Below, one piece after another: positions 43,840 through 52,519 of a DNA stretch of 64,000 bases. A program made the translations under genes and the position numbers. A model generated the notes under the pieces. The model had not been told where the DNA came from. It saw only the letters and a list, made by a program, of their open reading frames with translations, and ran no database searches. Every line of letters starts with the position of its first letter. The first letter of the stretch is position 1. The stretch is taken from positions 3,162,001-3,226,000 of the forward strand of contig NZ_KI912270.1 of the NCBI RefSeq assembly GCF_000243415.2. Direction: 5' to 3'. This DNA comes from Mycolicibacterium tusciae JS617. GTDB taxonomy: Bacteria > Actinomycetota > Actinomycetes > Mycobacteriales > Mycobacteriaceae.

Positions 43840-44155
43840 CGCACGCGCACGCTACCGACACGCCCGAGCGCGTAGCAACTACACGGCTGACCCGTCGCCG
43901 TGCATACCTTCACCTAGAATTTTGCCCACGTTTACGTAAGACCGCAGCTCACAGGGTCATACTCAGAGTACCCAATTAGCCAAAAATGGTGACACCCGTC
44001 CGCTAACTGTGACACAAGTCAAATTTCAGCTAAGGATGTGACATCCGTCAGGTCGGCGCCGAAGCGCGAATCGACCACATCCAGCGCGCGAGGCACTCTC
44101 TGTTTGCGGACGCTTGGCGAGTGGCCGGCATGTCCGTCGCTGTCAGACCGGATGG
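43840..44155. other. Intergenic region with three direct repeats
   Basis: No gene is supported in these 316 bases. AT content is higher than average around 43965-44040. Three GTGACA-type repeats (43989-44049) are the only clear structure. The promoter of the exported protein gene starting at 43839 is expected within it. Confidence 0.5.
43989..44049. promoter_or_regulatory. Three CRP-like direct repeats
   Basis: GTGACACCCGTC (43989-44000), GTGACACAAGTC (44009-44020) and GTGACATCCGTC (44038-44049). The second and third extend to TGTGA-N6-TCA, the left half and spacing of the CRP consensus TGTGA-N6-TCACA. They lie 150-210 bases upstream of the exported protein gene at 43839. Binding by a CRP/FNR-type regulator is a tentative reading. 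Confidence 0.4.
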
Positions 44156-44371
44156 TCAGTCTGCGTAGTAAAGGGAGTAATGCCCGGGACCGGTCTCATA
44201 GCAGTACGAGTAGCTGTTGCCCGCAGCGTTCGCCTGTCTCGCCGCGCTCTTACAGGCCGCCTCATTGATCCCGAAGTCGATGTAATCGTCGGCGTTGGCG
44301 ACGGCTGCGCCAGCTAGAGATACGACCGCCGCGACCCCTCCTGTGAGGAGCAGGTTGTGCCACAACTTCAT
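44156..44371 (-). CDS. Small exported protein
   Basis: A 71-residue precursor with a signal peptide (about 1-27, Ala-Asn-Ala) leaving a mature peptide of about 44 residues. The mature part is rich in Tyr, Ala and Ser with two Cys (Ala-Ala-Cys; Tyr-Cys-Tyr), perhaps joined by a disulfide. A GGGAAAG ribosome-binding site precedes ATG 44371. It resembles the many short secreted mycobacterial proteins of unknown function; no family is assigned. Confidence 0.65.
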   Translation of the reverse strand: MKLWHNLLLTGGVAAVVSLAGAAVANADDYIDFGINEAACKSAARQANAAGNSYSYCYETGPGHYSLYYAD

Positions 44372-44493
44372 TGTCTTTCCCTTTTCTATCTGTACCGGAA
44401 GTCACTCACACGGTTCGGATTACGCCGAGCAATCGGCACCCGACACCCGAATGCTCCACCCGAGCGTCTGGCGAGCGAAGAGCTAGTGCTCGC

Positions 44494-45237
44494 CTACTCG
44501 CACGCGACGCCGTCGTTATCGCGGTCCAGACCTGACCGATAGCCAGGCGCCCCCGTATAAAGCGGAGCCGCGCCTGCGGCCCGGGCCTCAGAACAGTTCG
44601 AGTAATAGACGCTCGACGCGGATTCCGGAACATCGACTAGCGGCGGCGCGTACACGGGAGTCGATTCGGTCCACGGCGATGGAGCTGCTGCTTGCGCGGT
44701 CTCGGTGACAGTAGACGGCGGTGCCGTTTCGGTGATCGTGGCAATCGGTGGCTGAGCGCTCACAGTCGCCGTGGGCGGTCCGACCGTCCGAGTCACAGTC
44801 GACGTCAACGTCGTGGTGCTCGAATTATCCGACGGTCCTGAGCAATTCCCGATCAGGGCCAACATGAGGAAGCACAGTGCCACGCCGCCACCGATGATCC
44901 AGCCGCGATTGTTAGTCGGCGGTCTCGGCGGCTCCCCACCCCACGCATATCCATTCCAGTACGACATGCCACCCGATCCGGCGGGATCGGGATACCAACC
45001 GGACACCGCCTCCGTCGCTGCCACCGCTGCAACAGCACGCGGCGCAGCTGAACCCGAATGGCCAATCTTTTTTGTGTCTGAGACACCCGTGCCGGGAACC
45101 CGAACTGTCCGTCGCCAGGTCCCGTCAGCACCGCGGCTGACTCGCAGCGGTCCCGCGCCGACGCTCGTCGAGACGCCGCGATCGCTGAACGTCAACCGCA
45201 CCGGCCCGAAAGACTTGGACTTCCGAAATTGCACCAT
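44494..45237 (-). CDS. DUF4236-DUF2510-Excalibur membrane protein
   Basis: A 247-residue protein with four parts. Residues 1-55 are DUF4236 (Phe-Arg-Lys-Ser; Gly-Val-Ser-Thr-Ser-Val-Gly). A DUF2510 module follows at about 78-105 (Gly-Trp-Tyr-Pro-Asp-Pro; Tyr-Trp-Asn-Gly). A membrane helix lies at about 112-130, then a Ser/Thr/Pro-rich stalk. The C-terminal Excalibur calcium-binding motif has Asn-Cys-Ser-Glu-Ala-Arg and Asp-Arg-Asp-Asn-Asp-Gly-Val-Ala-Cys-Glu. ATG 45237 has GGGAAG upstream; the frame is open further upstream but without DUF4236 homology. The Excalibur tail should face outside the membrane. Confidence 0.8.
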   Translation of the reverse strand: MVQFRKSKSFGPVRLTFSDRGVSTSVGAGPLRVSRGADGTWRRTVRVPGTGVSDTKKIGHSGSAAPRAVAAVAATEAVSGWYPDPAGSGGMSYWNGYAWGGEPPRPPTNNRGWIIGGGVALCFLMLALIGNCSGPSDNSSTTTLTSTVTRTVGPPTATVSAQPPIATITETAPPSTVTETAQAAAPSPWTESTPVYAPPLVDVPESASSVYYSNCSEARAAGAAPLYTGAPGYRSGLDRDNDGVACE

Positions 45238-45389
45238 CGAGCTTCCCTTCTTGCGCGGCCGCCAATCGTGTTCGACCGCTGTTACTTCTATTTCGTCAGC
45301 CACAAATTCGCGACAGATCCGCAAGCGCCGAGCCGATGTGTGTCTCAACTACCGACTGATGGGCTGAACGGTCTTGCCCTCGTTGCGGC

Positions 45390-45716
45390 TTACGGACAAG
45401 TCTCCGAATCCTTCACGACGCCGAAGTCGATCTCGGTGCTCACCGTGAACGAAGCACCAGCGGGTGGAGTAGAACTGCACACGGTCCAATTCCGGTCGTT
45501 TAGCTGTGCCCGTCCCTGACCGGTGAGATCTGTCGAACTGCTAAAGAAGACTTCACCGTTGCTAACCGACTGGATCGCATCCTGCGCTCCCTGCAGATCG
45601 GTCCCGACCAAGTCGGGCATCGTCCACGGCTCAGCCATAGCTGGAGACGCAGACCCCAATGCTGCGGCCGCAAGAACGACGCCGACGGCGCAGACAGCAG
45701 CGCACCCATTCCGCAT
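45390..45716 (-). CDS. Exported PASTA-like domain protein
   Basis: A 108-residue precursor with a signal peptide (about 1-28, Ala-Met-Ala-Glu) and one PASTA-like module: Met-Pro-Asp-Leu-Val-Gly-Thr-Asp-Leu-Gln-Gly-Ala-Gln-Asp, then Ser-Thr-Pro-Pro-Ala-Gly. Two Cys in the mature part may form a disulfide. GAGGGAA precedes ATG 45716. PASTA modules often bind cell-wall fragments; function here is unknown. Confidence 0.75.
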   Translation of the reverse strand: MRNGCAAVCAVGVVLAAAALGSASPAMAEPWTMPDLVGTDLQGAQDAIQSVSNGEVFFSSSTDLTGQGRAQLNDRNWTVCSSTPPAGASFTVSTEIDFGVVKDSETCP

Positions 45717-45949
45717 AGCAAATTCCCTCGTAACAAATCCATCGTCTTCGTGCTGAACAGAACGTAGCTCCACTGACCCAGCACAGGAATCGGGTGTTTC
45801 CCTACGTTCTTGTTTGCTGGCGACTCCTAGGAACTTCACACCGGCACCAAGCGGATATCGACCGCGAAATCGGCGCCCCTGCGGTGTTTGGGCAGCGCGT
45901 GGCCGGTGAACACCCGAAGTGCGTGATCAGCCCAGGAAAGGAAACCATC

Positions 45950-46141
45950 ATGGCACTCGACGATGACGACATGACGACAGCAGGCGGCGGCGGAGAAGGT
46001 ACGGCCGACGGCGGCTCCAACCCCGAAGGCCACGACGGCGGCGCCGACGGCACCGCGAGCGAGGAGTCGAGCGGCGAGGGCACGGCCGACGGCGGATCGA
46101 ACCCCGAGGGCCACGACGGCGGTGCCGACGGAACCGCCTGA
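45950..46141 (+). CDS. Gly/Asp-rich repeat peptide, candidate modified-peptide precursor
   Basis: A 63-residue peptide with two identical 22-residue repeats (residues 15-36 and 42-63) rich in Gly, Asp and Ala, each with one His (His28 and His55) and Asn-Pro-Glu-Gly. The first 14 residues (Ala-Leu-Asp-Asp-Asp-Asp) could be a leader. AAGGAAA precedes ATG 45950. The JmjC oxygenase gene begins seven bases after its stop, so the two are co-transcribed and the peptide is probably its substrate. It may be a ribosomally made, post-translationally modified peptide; this is inference. Confidence 0.7.
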   Translation: MALDDDDMTTAGGGGEGTADGGSNPEGHDGGADGTASEESSGEGTADGGSNPEGHDGGADGTA

Positions 46142-46148
46142 GGCCAGC

Positions 46149-47366
46149 ATGCTGAGCCGGTGTGTGGCAACTGATACCGGTGCGTTCGCCACCGAATATT
46201 GGGGCCGCCAACCCCTGCTCAGTCGCCACACCGCGCTGCCCCGCGACTTCAGCGATCTCCTCTCACCAACTGCGGTTGACGAGCTGATCGCTGAGCGCGG
46301 GGTACGCGCGCCCTTCATCCGGATGGCCAAGACAGGTGACGTGCTGGCCCGCACCTGCTACACCGGACCGGCCGGCTTCGGCGCCGAGATGCCCGACCAG
46401 GTCGACTCGACCAAGGTGCTGTCCGAATTCGCCGCCGGCGCGACGATCGTCCTCCAGGGGTTGCACCGGTTGTGGCCCCCGCTGATCGATTTCGTCCGAG
46501 GCCTCACCGACGACCTCGGTCATCCCGTGCAGGCCAACGCCTACATCACCCCGCCGGACGCCCAGGGATTCGAGCCCCATTACGACGTCCACGACGTGTT
46601 CGTCCTGCAGGCCGCCGGCGAGAAGCGCTGGACGGTGCACGAACCCGTGCACCACCACCCGCTGGACTCCCAGCCATGGACCGAGCACCGCGACGCCATC
46701 GCCGCACGCATCAGCGACGCCCCGATCATCGACACTGTCCTGCAGGCGGGCGACGCGCTGTATCTGCCCCGCGGTTGGGTGCATTCCGCCCGATCCGAGA
46801 ACACCACGTCAATCCACCTGACGATCGGAGTGTCGGCGTTGACGTACCTCGACGTGGTACGCGCGGTCGTCGACACGCTCGCCGCGGACGACGAGTTCCG
46901 GAAATCTCTACCCATGGGCATCGATACCACCGATCGCAGTGAAATGGCCTCGACGACAAGCAAAGTGATGGCGCAGCTGGCCGATGCTGTACGCGAGAGG
47001 ACTGCCGACCTCAGCGACCGGGCGGCCGCGCAGTTGTCGGACCGTCACGCCGAGCGGACCCGGCCCGTCGCGGTACGGCCCCTGGCCACGCTGGACGCCA
47101 TGGACGCCGCCGACGCGTTGCGCGTTCGATGGCGCCACGGGCTCATCGGCACGCTGGAGCACCGCGGTGACAAGGTGTGCCTGCGGCTGCCGGATCGGAC
47201 CATCACGTTTCCCGAGTCGTGCGCCACTGCGGTCGAGGCGCTGCAACACGGACTCGTCGCGGACGCACACACACTGCAGGGCCTCGACCACGCCGACGGA
47301 GAAGTGCTCATTCGCCGGCTGTTGCGCGAGGCCGTCGTGGTAGCGGTCGAGGACGGGACAGCATAG
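46149..47366 (+). CDS. JmjC/ribosomal-oxygenase-like 2-oxoglutarate dioxygenase
   Basis: A 405-residue protein with a JmjC cupin at about 45-260. Iron ligands are His144-x-Asp146 (Pro-His-Tyr-Asp-Val-His-Asp-Val-Phe-Val-Leu-Gln) and His212 (Arg-Gly-Trp-Val-His). The surroundings match ROX-type hydroxylases such as E. coli YcfD, which hydroxylate Arg or His side chains. A C-terminal helical/winged-helix region follows. ATG 46149 was chosen; a GTG at 46122 would overlap the peptide gene. Location suggests it hydroxylates the repeat peptide upstream, though a ribosomal target is the alternative. Confidence 0.82.
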   Translation: MLSRCVATDTGAFATEYWGRQPLLSRHTALPRDFSDLLSPTAVDELIAERGVRAPFIRMAKTGDVLARTCYTGPAGFGAEMPDQVDSTKVLSEFAAGATIVLQGLHRLWPPLIDFVRGLTDDLGHPVQANAYITPPDAQGFEPHYDVHDVFVLQAAGEKRWTVHEPVHHHPLDSQPWTEHRDAIAARISDAPIIDTVLQAGDALYLPRGWVHSARSENTTSIHLTIGVSALTYLDVVRAVVDTLAADDEFRKSLPMGIDTTDRSEMASTTSKVMAQLADAVRERTADLSDRAAAQLSDRHAERTRPVAVRPLATLDAMDAADALRVRWRHGLIGTLEHRGDKVCLRLPDRTITFPESCATAVEALQHGLVADAHTLQGLDHADGEVLIRRLLREAVVVAVEDGTA

Positions 47367-47370
47367 AGCG

Positions 47371-48255
47371 ATGAGCTCCAACCGCACGCCGTGCAGCGAC
47401 CAATCGCTGACGCGCAACGACCCCATGTACGGCACGGCCGGTGCCGGACGGTCCTGGGCGATGCTCGAACTGTGCGGCGGCTGGGGGCACTCGGCATTCC
47501 TCGACTCGCCCTCGCTCATCGACCGCGAACTCGGACGCAGCATCTGCCGCCGCATCGAAGCGCAGGGCCTGCGGGTCACCGCAATACGCCGGCCGGGACG
47601 TCGGCCCGCGCCGCCGCGCTGGCGATGGTTCATCGCGCATTGTGAGGAGGGCAGCGAGGCGCTCTACGGCGGAGAGGTCGACGACGCCCGCGGGTACCTC
47701 GACATCGCCCTGGACGGCTCGGACGGCGAGCGGGTCGACGGCCCACTTGTCGCGGTCTGCGCGCACGGCAGGCACGACCAGTGTTGCGCCGTGCGCGGAC
47801 GCAGCGCCGCGTCGGCCATCGCGGCCGCATACCCCGAATTCACCTGGGAATGCTCGCATTTGGGCGGCGACCGGTTCGCCGCCACCATGCTGATCCTGCC
47901 CGAGGGCCTGTGCTACGGACGGGTCGACTCGACCGACTCCGCCGGCCTGGTGACCAAATACCTCGACGGTCGGCTGGACCACAGATATCTGCGCGGACGC
48001 ACGTCTCTACCCCACCCGGTGCAGGCCGCGCAGTATTTCGCGCGCGAGACCCTTGGCGAGGACCGCATCGACGCCCTGTCACCGCTGAAGGTCGAACACG
48101 CAGAGCACGAAATCCGCGTCGAGCTCCGCACTGACTCGGGCTCCGTGGATGTCGTTCTCGCGGAGAAGATGTCGGAACCGCTGCTGTCCATGTGCCGCGC
48201 CACCGTCGCGGGCGCGGTGCGCACGTTCGAATTAGTGTCAATCTCGTCGGACTGA
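47371..48255 (+). CDS. Sucrase/ferredoxin-like protein
   Basis: A 294-residue member of the Suc/Fer-like family (thioredoxin-like ferredoxin fold). It has the N-terminal Cys-Ser-Asp-Gln and the iron-sulfur-type Cys set Cys130-Ala-His-Gly, Cys138-Cys139 and Cys161-Ser-His-Leu-Gly-Gly-Asp-Arg-Phe. It may carry a [2Fe-2S] cluster and pass electrons. It begins four bases after the JmjC gene, so it could serve in peptide modification or iron supply; the family's role is not firmly known. Confidence 0.85.
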   Translation: MSSNRTPCSDQSLTRNDPMYGTAGAGRSWAMLELCGGWGHSAFLDSPSLIDRELGRSICRRIEAQGLRVTAIRRPGRRPAPPRWRWFIAHCEEGSEALYGGEVDDARGYLDIALDGSDGERVDGPLVAVCAHGRHDQCCAVRGRSAASAIAAAYPEFTWECSHLGGDRFAATMLILPEGLCYGRVDSTDSAGLVTKYLDGRLDHRYLRGRTSLPHPVQAAQYFARETLGEDRIDALSPLKVEHAEHEIRVELRTDSGSVDVVLAEKMSEPLLSMCRATVAGAVRTFELVSISSD

Positions 48256-48267
48256 GGAGGCTGTTTC

Positions 48268-48792
48268 ATGGCGGACATCATCGAGCTGGTATACGCCGAC
48301 CACGACTGGATTCGTCGGCAGTTCTTCCGGCTGGACGACGCGAAGTCCGACGCCGAGCTCGCCGCGATCTGGGACGCCCTCGGCGCCCGCCTCGATGTCC
48401 ACGCCGAAGTCGAGGAGGCCGTGTTCTACCCGGCGCTGCTCAAGCATGGCGGCAGCGAGGACCGCGGCAATCCCGAGGGTGACCCGGAAGACGAAACCGA
48501 GGACGCCATCACCGACCACAACGCGATCCGCGACGCGATTCGTCGCTCACGCCAACACAAGCCGGGCACCGAGGAATGGTTCGCCGCCGTTTTCGAGGCC
48601 CGCAAGGAGAACGGCGAACACCTCGACGAGGAAGAGCGCGAGGCGATGCCGGACTTCATCAAGAGCGCCTCCCTGGAGCTCCGGCACGAGTTGGCGATGA
48701 AGTGGCTGCGTTTCTACGCCGATCGCGAGACGACGATCAACGTCGACAACCGCGACAAGGACGCGGACGACTACATCGCCAAGCACTCCTGA
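48268..48792 (+). CDS. Hemerythrin-domain protein
   Basis: A 174-residue four-helix protein of the hemerythrin HHE type. Likely di-iron ligands are His16 (Ala-Asp-His-Asp-Trp), His47 with Glu residues in the following Val-Glu-Glu-Ala helix, a His in Thr-Asp-His-Asn and a His in Gly-Glu-His-Leu-Asp-Glu. It could bind oxygen or sense redox state. GAGGAGG precedes ATG 48268, 12 bases after the previous stop, so it ends the four-gene operon that starts with the repeat peptide. Confidence 0.88.
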   Translation: MADIIELVYADHDWIRRQFFRLDDAKSDAELAAIWDALGARLDVHAEVEEAVFYPALLKHGGSEDRGNPEGDPEDETEDAITDHNAIRDAIRRSRQHKPGTEEWFAAVFEARKENGEHLDEEEREAMPDFIKSASLELRHELAMKWLRFYADRETTINVDNRDKDADDYIAKHS

Positions 48793-48811
48793 GCGCGGTC
48801 TCGTGGGGGAA

Positions 48812-49591
48812 TTACGTCGTTTCCACCCTGCCCTGCGCGTGTGCGCGCAACCGCGCACCGAGCTCGGCCAGCGCACAGTCCGCCTCGGCCAGCACACCCG
48901 CGTGCAGGTGGATGTCGTGCCACAGCCCGTCGAGGCGCTGGCGTTCGACTACCGTTGCCACGCTGGCGATCTTCTCCACCAGGGAATCCTCGCCCGCGCT
49001 CTGCAACACAATCGGCGGCAGACCTGTGAAGTCTCCGCACAGCGCGGACACCGCCGACGTCATCGACGGGCGGATCAACCCCAATGCCGCCGGCAGATCG
49101 ATTCCCCTGTCCCGCAACGTTATCGCCAGCGCCAGCGCCAATCCGCCGCCCGCTGAATCACCCGCGATCACCGTCGTTTGCGGGTCCGTCCCGTCAGCCA
49201 ACAGCGCCGTGTACACCTCGACCATCTCATCGAGCGCCGCCGCCTCCGGCGCCAACGAGTAGTCCGGCAGTACGGCCGCCATCCATGCCGCCTCGGCCAG
49301 CCTGCCGACGACACCCCGATAGCCGTACGCACTGCCCCGCCCGTACGCTCCGCCATGCAGATAGACCAGCGTTGCGTTGGCACATACACCGACCGTCCGC
49401 TGCACCGGCGCCCCGCCGAGGACCCCTCGCTGCCATTGCAGGCCTTCGACGGGTCGCGTCAACGTTGTGACGGCCTCATACATTTTTCGTTCGGCGCGTA
49501 CCGAGGTCCGATGCGGCGCTAACGGCGAGCGGCAACCCCTCAGTGCCGCCCGCACGATCTCACGACGAATCCTCGCAATCTGGTACGTCAT
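48812..49591 (-). CDS. Alpha/beta hydrolase of the hormone-sensitive lipase family
   Basis: A 259-residue esterase. The oxyanion-hole motif His-Gly-Gly-Ala-Tyr is near residues 79-83, and the nucleophile elbow Gly-Asp-Ser-Ala-Gly-Gly near 143-148. A Gly-Glu-Asp-Ser segment holds the catalytic acid and a C-terminal Trp-His-Asp the His. It is shorter than many LipW/LipN-type relatives (about 310) but complete for the fold. It is divergent from an AraC regulator 80 bases away, which may control it. Confidence 0.88.
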   Translation of the reverse strand: MTYQIARIRREIVRAALRGCRSPLAPHRTSVRAERKMYEAVTTLTRPVEGLQWQRGVLGGAPVQRTVGVCANATLVYLHGGAYGRGSAYGYRGVVGRLAEAAWMAAVLPDYSLAPEAAALDEMVEVYTALLADGTDPQTTVIAGDSAGGGLALALAITLRDRGIDLPAALGLIRPSMTSAVSALCGDFTGLPPIVLQSAGEDSLVEKIASVATVVERQRLDGLWHDIHLHAGVLAEADCALAELGARLRAHAQGRVETT

Positions 49592-49672
49592 GCATCGAGA
49601 ATGGCTGTCAGCACGCCCCTAGGTATTGACCGAAGACGACAATTTTTTACCATTTCCCGACAAGGGAGGATG

Positions 49673-50671
49673 ATGGGCAACCTGATCCGGGCCACGGCCA
49701 TGTGGGGCTACCCCGGGCTCGTACGCGAACTCGGGGCAGACCCGGCGGTATTTCTGGACCGCTTCGGCGTCCCCTCGGGTGCCGAGCTCGAGGAGGACAC
49801 GTTCATCTCTTTTGCGTCGTTCATCCGGATTCTCGAAGCCACCGCGGAGGAGCTGACTTGCCCCGACTTCGGGTTGCGCCTATCGGGCCGCCAAGGCCTA
49901 CACATCATCGGGCCCGTTGCGGTGATCGCGCGCAGCGCCTCGACTGTGCTCAGCGGTATCGAAGCAATCGAGCGCTTCCTCTATATCCATTCCCCCGCGC
50001 TGATGCTCGCCGCCCAGCCACGCGACGATGGCGGCGTCAAGTTCATCTACGAAATGACCGAGCCGGGAGTTCCTTACATCCAGGGATACGAGCTGAGCAT
50101 GGGCGTCGCCGCGCGAATTGTCCGCATGCTCGGCGGGCCGTCAGCACGTCTGGACGCCGTCTCCTTCCCGCACCCCCAACAGGGCACGGACGCCGCCTAC
50201 CGTGACGCACTGGGCTGCCCGGTGTACTTCGAACCGCCGTGTTCCTTCGAGCTGTCGGCGGAGCTGGCCGCCCGTCGAAACGATAACGCCGACCCACAGA
50301 CGCATCGCATCGCCACCGAATACCTCGAGGCGACATACCTTCCCGCCAGTGCGACGCTGGCCGACCGCGTGGCCGAGCTGGCGCACCGATTGCTACCCAC
50401 CGGGCAGTGCACCGTCGAAGCGATCGCCGGCGAGCTCGCGATGCATCCGCGGACGCTGCAGCGGCGGCTGGGAGATGAGGGCACCCGCTGCCAAGACATC
50501 ATCGACCGTGCACGCCGCACCCAGGCCGCACGCTACTTCGCCGAGCCGGACCTCCATTTCGCGCAGATCGCCGGTCTACTCGGGTATGCCGAGCAGAGCG
50601 CGTTGAACCGGTCGTGCCGACGCTGGTTCGGCAGGACACCGAGGCAATGCCGCGAGGGTGCGCCGGTGTGA
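49673..50671 (+). CDS. AraC-family transcriptional regulator (arabinose-binding-like N-terminus)
   Basis: A 332-residue regulator with the N-terminal domain typical of OruR/ArgR-like AraC proteins (Pro-Asp-Phe-Gly-Leu-Arg-Leu near residue 64) and a C-terminal AraC domain (about 230-325; Met-His-Pro-Arg-Thr-Leu-Gln-Arg-Arg-Leu; Leu-Gly-Tyr-Ala-Glu-Gln-Ser-Ala). GGGAGG lies just before the paired ATG codons 49670 and 49673. It is divergent from the esterase gene, the likely target. Confidence 0.9.
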   Translation: MGNLIRATAMWGYPGLVRELGADPAVFLDRFGVPSGAELEEDTFISFASFIRILEATAEELTCPDFGLRLSGRQGLHIIGPVAVIARSASTVLSGIEAIERFLYIHSPALMLAAQPRDDGGVKFIYEMTEPGVPYIQGYELSMGVAARIVRMLGGPSARLDAVSFPHPQQGTDAAYRDALGCPVYFEPPCSFELSAELAARRNDNADPQTHRIATEYLEATYLPASATLADRVAELAHRLLPTGQCTVEAIAGELAMHPRTLQRRLGDEGTRCQDIIDRARRTQAARYFAEPDLHFAQIAGLLGYAEQSALNRSCRRWFGRTPRQCREGAPV

Positions 50672-50738
50672 GAGCTCGCGGTCGTCGACGCCCGTCAATC
50701 CCGCGCGAGCGCGAGAGCTTTCCGCGAGTACGGCGCGA

Positions 50739-51173
50739 TCAGTACGGCGTGACGCCGACCCCGTCGATGGAGATGTTCATGCCATGGACGCTGTCCACGT
50801 TCGTCAGACGCGTTCCCTCGATCGTCAACAGGAGGGTCCATCCATGGAACCGATACGGCTGGCCGTTGATCATCGTCACCTCTTGGCCAACAGTTGGCCC
50901 AATACCTGCTTCGGCCCAGCTGAACTTGCCGTCGGCATCCACCGATGCGACAGGCCAGTGACCGCCGGTAGCAGTGACCGGGGCGGCGGGGAATCCTCCG
51001 TCACGCTCGCACGAGGCCTTCTCCGCGCTGACCACGCAGCGCACATTGCCGGCCGTGCGGATGAACTGGGCTTCGGGGTTGAAGGTGCCCGGCTGCGCCG
51101 AGGCCGACGGGGCCATCCCCACAGTCATGACCGCTGCGGCCACCCCGAACACTGCAGCCGATGGTCGTCTCAT
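50739..51173 (-). CDS. Exported protein of unknown function
   Basis: A 144-residue precursor with a clear signal peptide (about 1-26, Ser-Ala-Ser-Ala). The mature part of about 118 residues has a disulfide-capable Cys pair (Val-Arg-Cys ... Ala-Ser-Cys) and a beta-rich composition with Trp-Pro and His-Gly-Trp-Thr. Similar small secreted proteins are common in mycobacteria but the role is unknown. It stands between convergent AraC and divergent TspO-like genes. Confidence 0.75.
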   Translation of the reverse strand: MRRPSAAVFGVAAAVMTVGMAPSASAQPGTFNPEAQFIRTAGNVRCVVSAEKASCERDGGFPAAPVTATGGHWPVASVDADGKFSWAEAGIGPTVGQEVTMINGQPYRFHGWTLLLTIEGTRLTNVDSVHGMNISIDGVGVTPY

Positions 51174-51313
51174 GAAATCCCCTTACCCAGGAGGCGTCGC
51201 CGTTTCGGTGATTGTGCGTCATCCCGCGCTCGCACATGGGCCGATTGGCATCCGCGGCACGATCGGCTCCGAATACCTAGTGACGGGGTGGGCCCGCGGG
51301 AGGAGAACAGACG

Positions 51314-52090
51314 TTGAGTACGGCACAGACCGACACGAGCGCGCCATCGGTGGGGTTATGGCGGTGGATCGCCGCAGTGCTGGCATTGACTCAGCTCGCC
51401 GCGCCCCTGATCGTCAATGCGCTCGCCGGCGACTTCCTGAAGTCCGGCGCAACGAACCAGGCACTCATCACACCAGGGGGTTACGCGTTCAGCCTGTGGG
51501 GGTTGATCACCGTGCTGAGCGCGGCGACGGCGCTGACGGTGCTGCGTTACGGCTTGGGCTCATGGTGGGAGACCAGCGTCCTCATCGACGCCAGCGTGGC
51601 GTTCGTCGGATTCAGCGTGTGGCTGCTGGTGGCCGCGCAGGACTGGTTGTGGGTCAGCGTCGCGGTGTTCGTGGTCATGGTGTCGGCCCTGATCCACATC
51701 ATGCGGCTGCTGGTGCGTCGGCGCCACGACCTGACGTGTCCATCGTGGGTGGCGCTGTTGGCCACGCTGACATTCGGTCTTTATCTCGGGTGGAGCAGCA
51801 TCGCGGTGTTCGCGAATGTCGCGGCGGCACTTATCAATAGCGGCGTGTCGGCGTCGACGGTCGGATGGCAGTTCGTCGTGCTGGCCGCCGCGAGCGCCTG
51901 CGCGCTGGTGTTGACGACAATGCTGCGCGGCACACCCGGCTATGCGGCCGGCGTGGTGTGGGCCCTGGTCGCGATCGCTATCGGCGCCGCCGACCGCGGC
52001 AGTGCGTTCTTGTCGACGACGGCTGTGGTGGCCACGGTGCTCGTCGTGGCGGCGACGGTCGCGGCGATGCGACGTCGTCGCCTCCGCTGA
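51314..52090 (+). CDS. TspO/MBR-related membrane protein
   Basis: A 258-residue protein with about seven membrane helices. Residues such as Tyr-Ala-Phe-Ser-Leu-Trp-Gly-Leu-Ile and several Trp in helices resemble TspO/MBR-related tryptophan-rich proteins, although classic TspO has five helices and about 160 residues. TTG 51314 follows GGGAGGAG at nine bases. Ligand unknown; porphyrin or sterol binding would be the family guess only. Confidence 0.72.
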   Translation: MSTAQTDTSAPSVGLWRWIAAVLALTQLAAPLIVNALAGDFLKSGATNQALITPGGYAFSLWGLITVLSAATALTVLRYGLGSWWETSVLIDASVAFVGFSVWLLVAAQDWLWVSVAVFVVMVSALIHIMRLLVRRRHDLTCPSWVALLATLTFGLYLGWSSIAVFANVAAALINSGVSASTVGWQFVVLAAASACALVLTTMLRGTPGYAAGVVWALVAIAIGAADRGSAFLSTTAVVATVLVVAATVAAMRRRRLR

Positions 52091-52099
52091 CGCCGGTGC

Positions 52100-52519
52100 T
52101 CACGCGTCCGAGTAGTCGATACTCAGCCACCGCTGTGGCCGCATCCGAATGACGATCGACGTCGACGTGAGGTTCGCGTCGGTGAACTGGTTGCCCGCCT
52201 CCTCGCCGAGGTAGCGGATGGCGATCGGGCGCACATCGGCGTCTGTGGCGGGGCTGATGTCGGCGACGTCGCCCTCGGCGGTGACGTACCGATACGGCGG
52301 CTGCTCATCTTGGGCGGTGATGGCGAACCGGCCGGCGTCGCGAATCAGCCGGTGCTTGAGGGAGTCGGCGTCGGTCCACAACAGCACGTCGCCGCCGGGT
52401 TCGTAGCCGTACCAGATGGGAACGCTCAGCGGCGCGCGGTCTGGTCGTTCGACCGCGATCACCCCGACGTGGACGTCGGACAGGAACTTCTCGCGGGCAT
52501 CGCTGGTCATCTTGGCCAT
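52100..52519 (-). CDS. Pyridoxamine-5'-phosphate-oxidase-fold flavoprotein
   Basis: A 139-residue split-barrel protein. It has the typical Pro-Leu-Ser-Val-Pro-Ile-Trp-Tyr strand, Asp-Ser-Leu-Lys-His-Arg-Leu-Ile-Arg and Arg-Tyr-Val-Thr-Ala-Glu-Gly segments. Mycobacterial relatives bind F420 or FMN and act as oxidoreductases. It converges on the TspO-like gene, nine bases apart. Confidence 0.87.
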   Translation of the reverse strand: MAKMTSDAREKFLSDVHVGVIAVERPDRAPLSVPIWYGYEPGGDVLLWTDADSLKHRLIRDAGRFAITAQDEQPPYRYVTAEGDVADISPATDADVRPIAIRYLGEEAGNQFTDANLTSTSIVIRMRPQRWLSIDYSDA

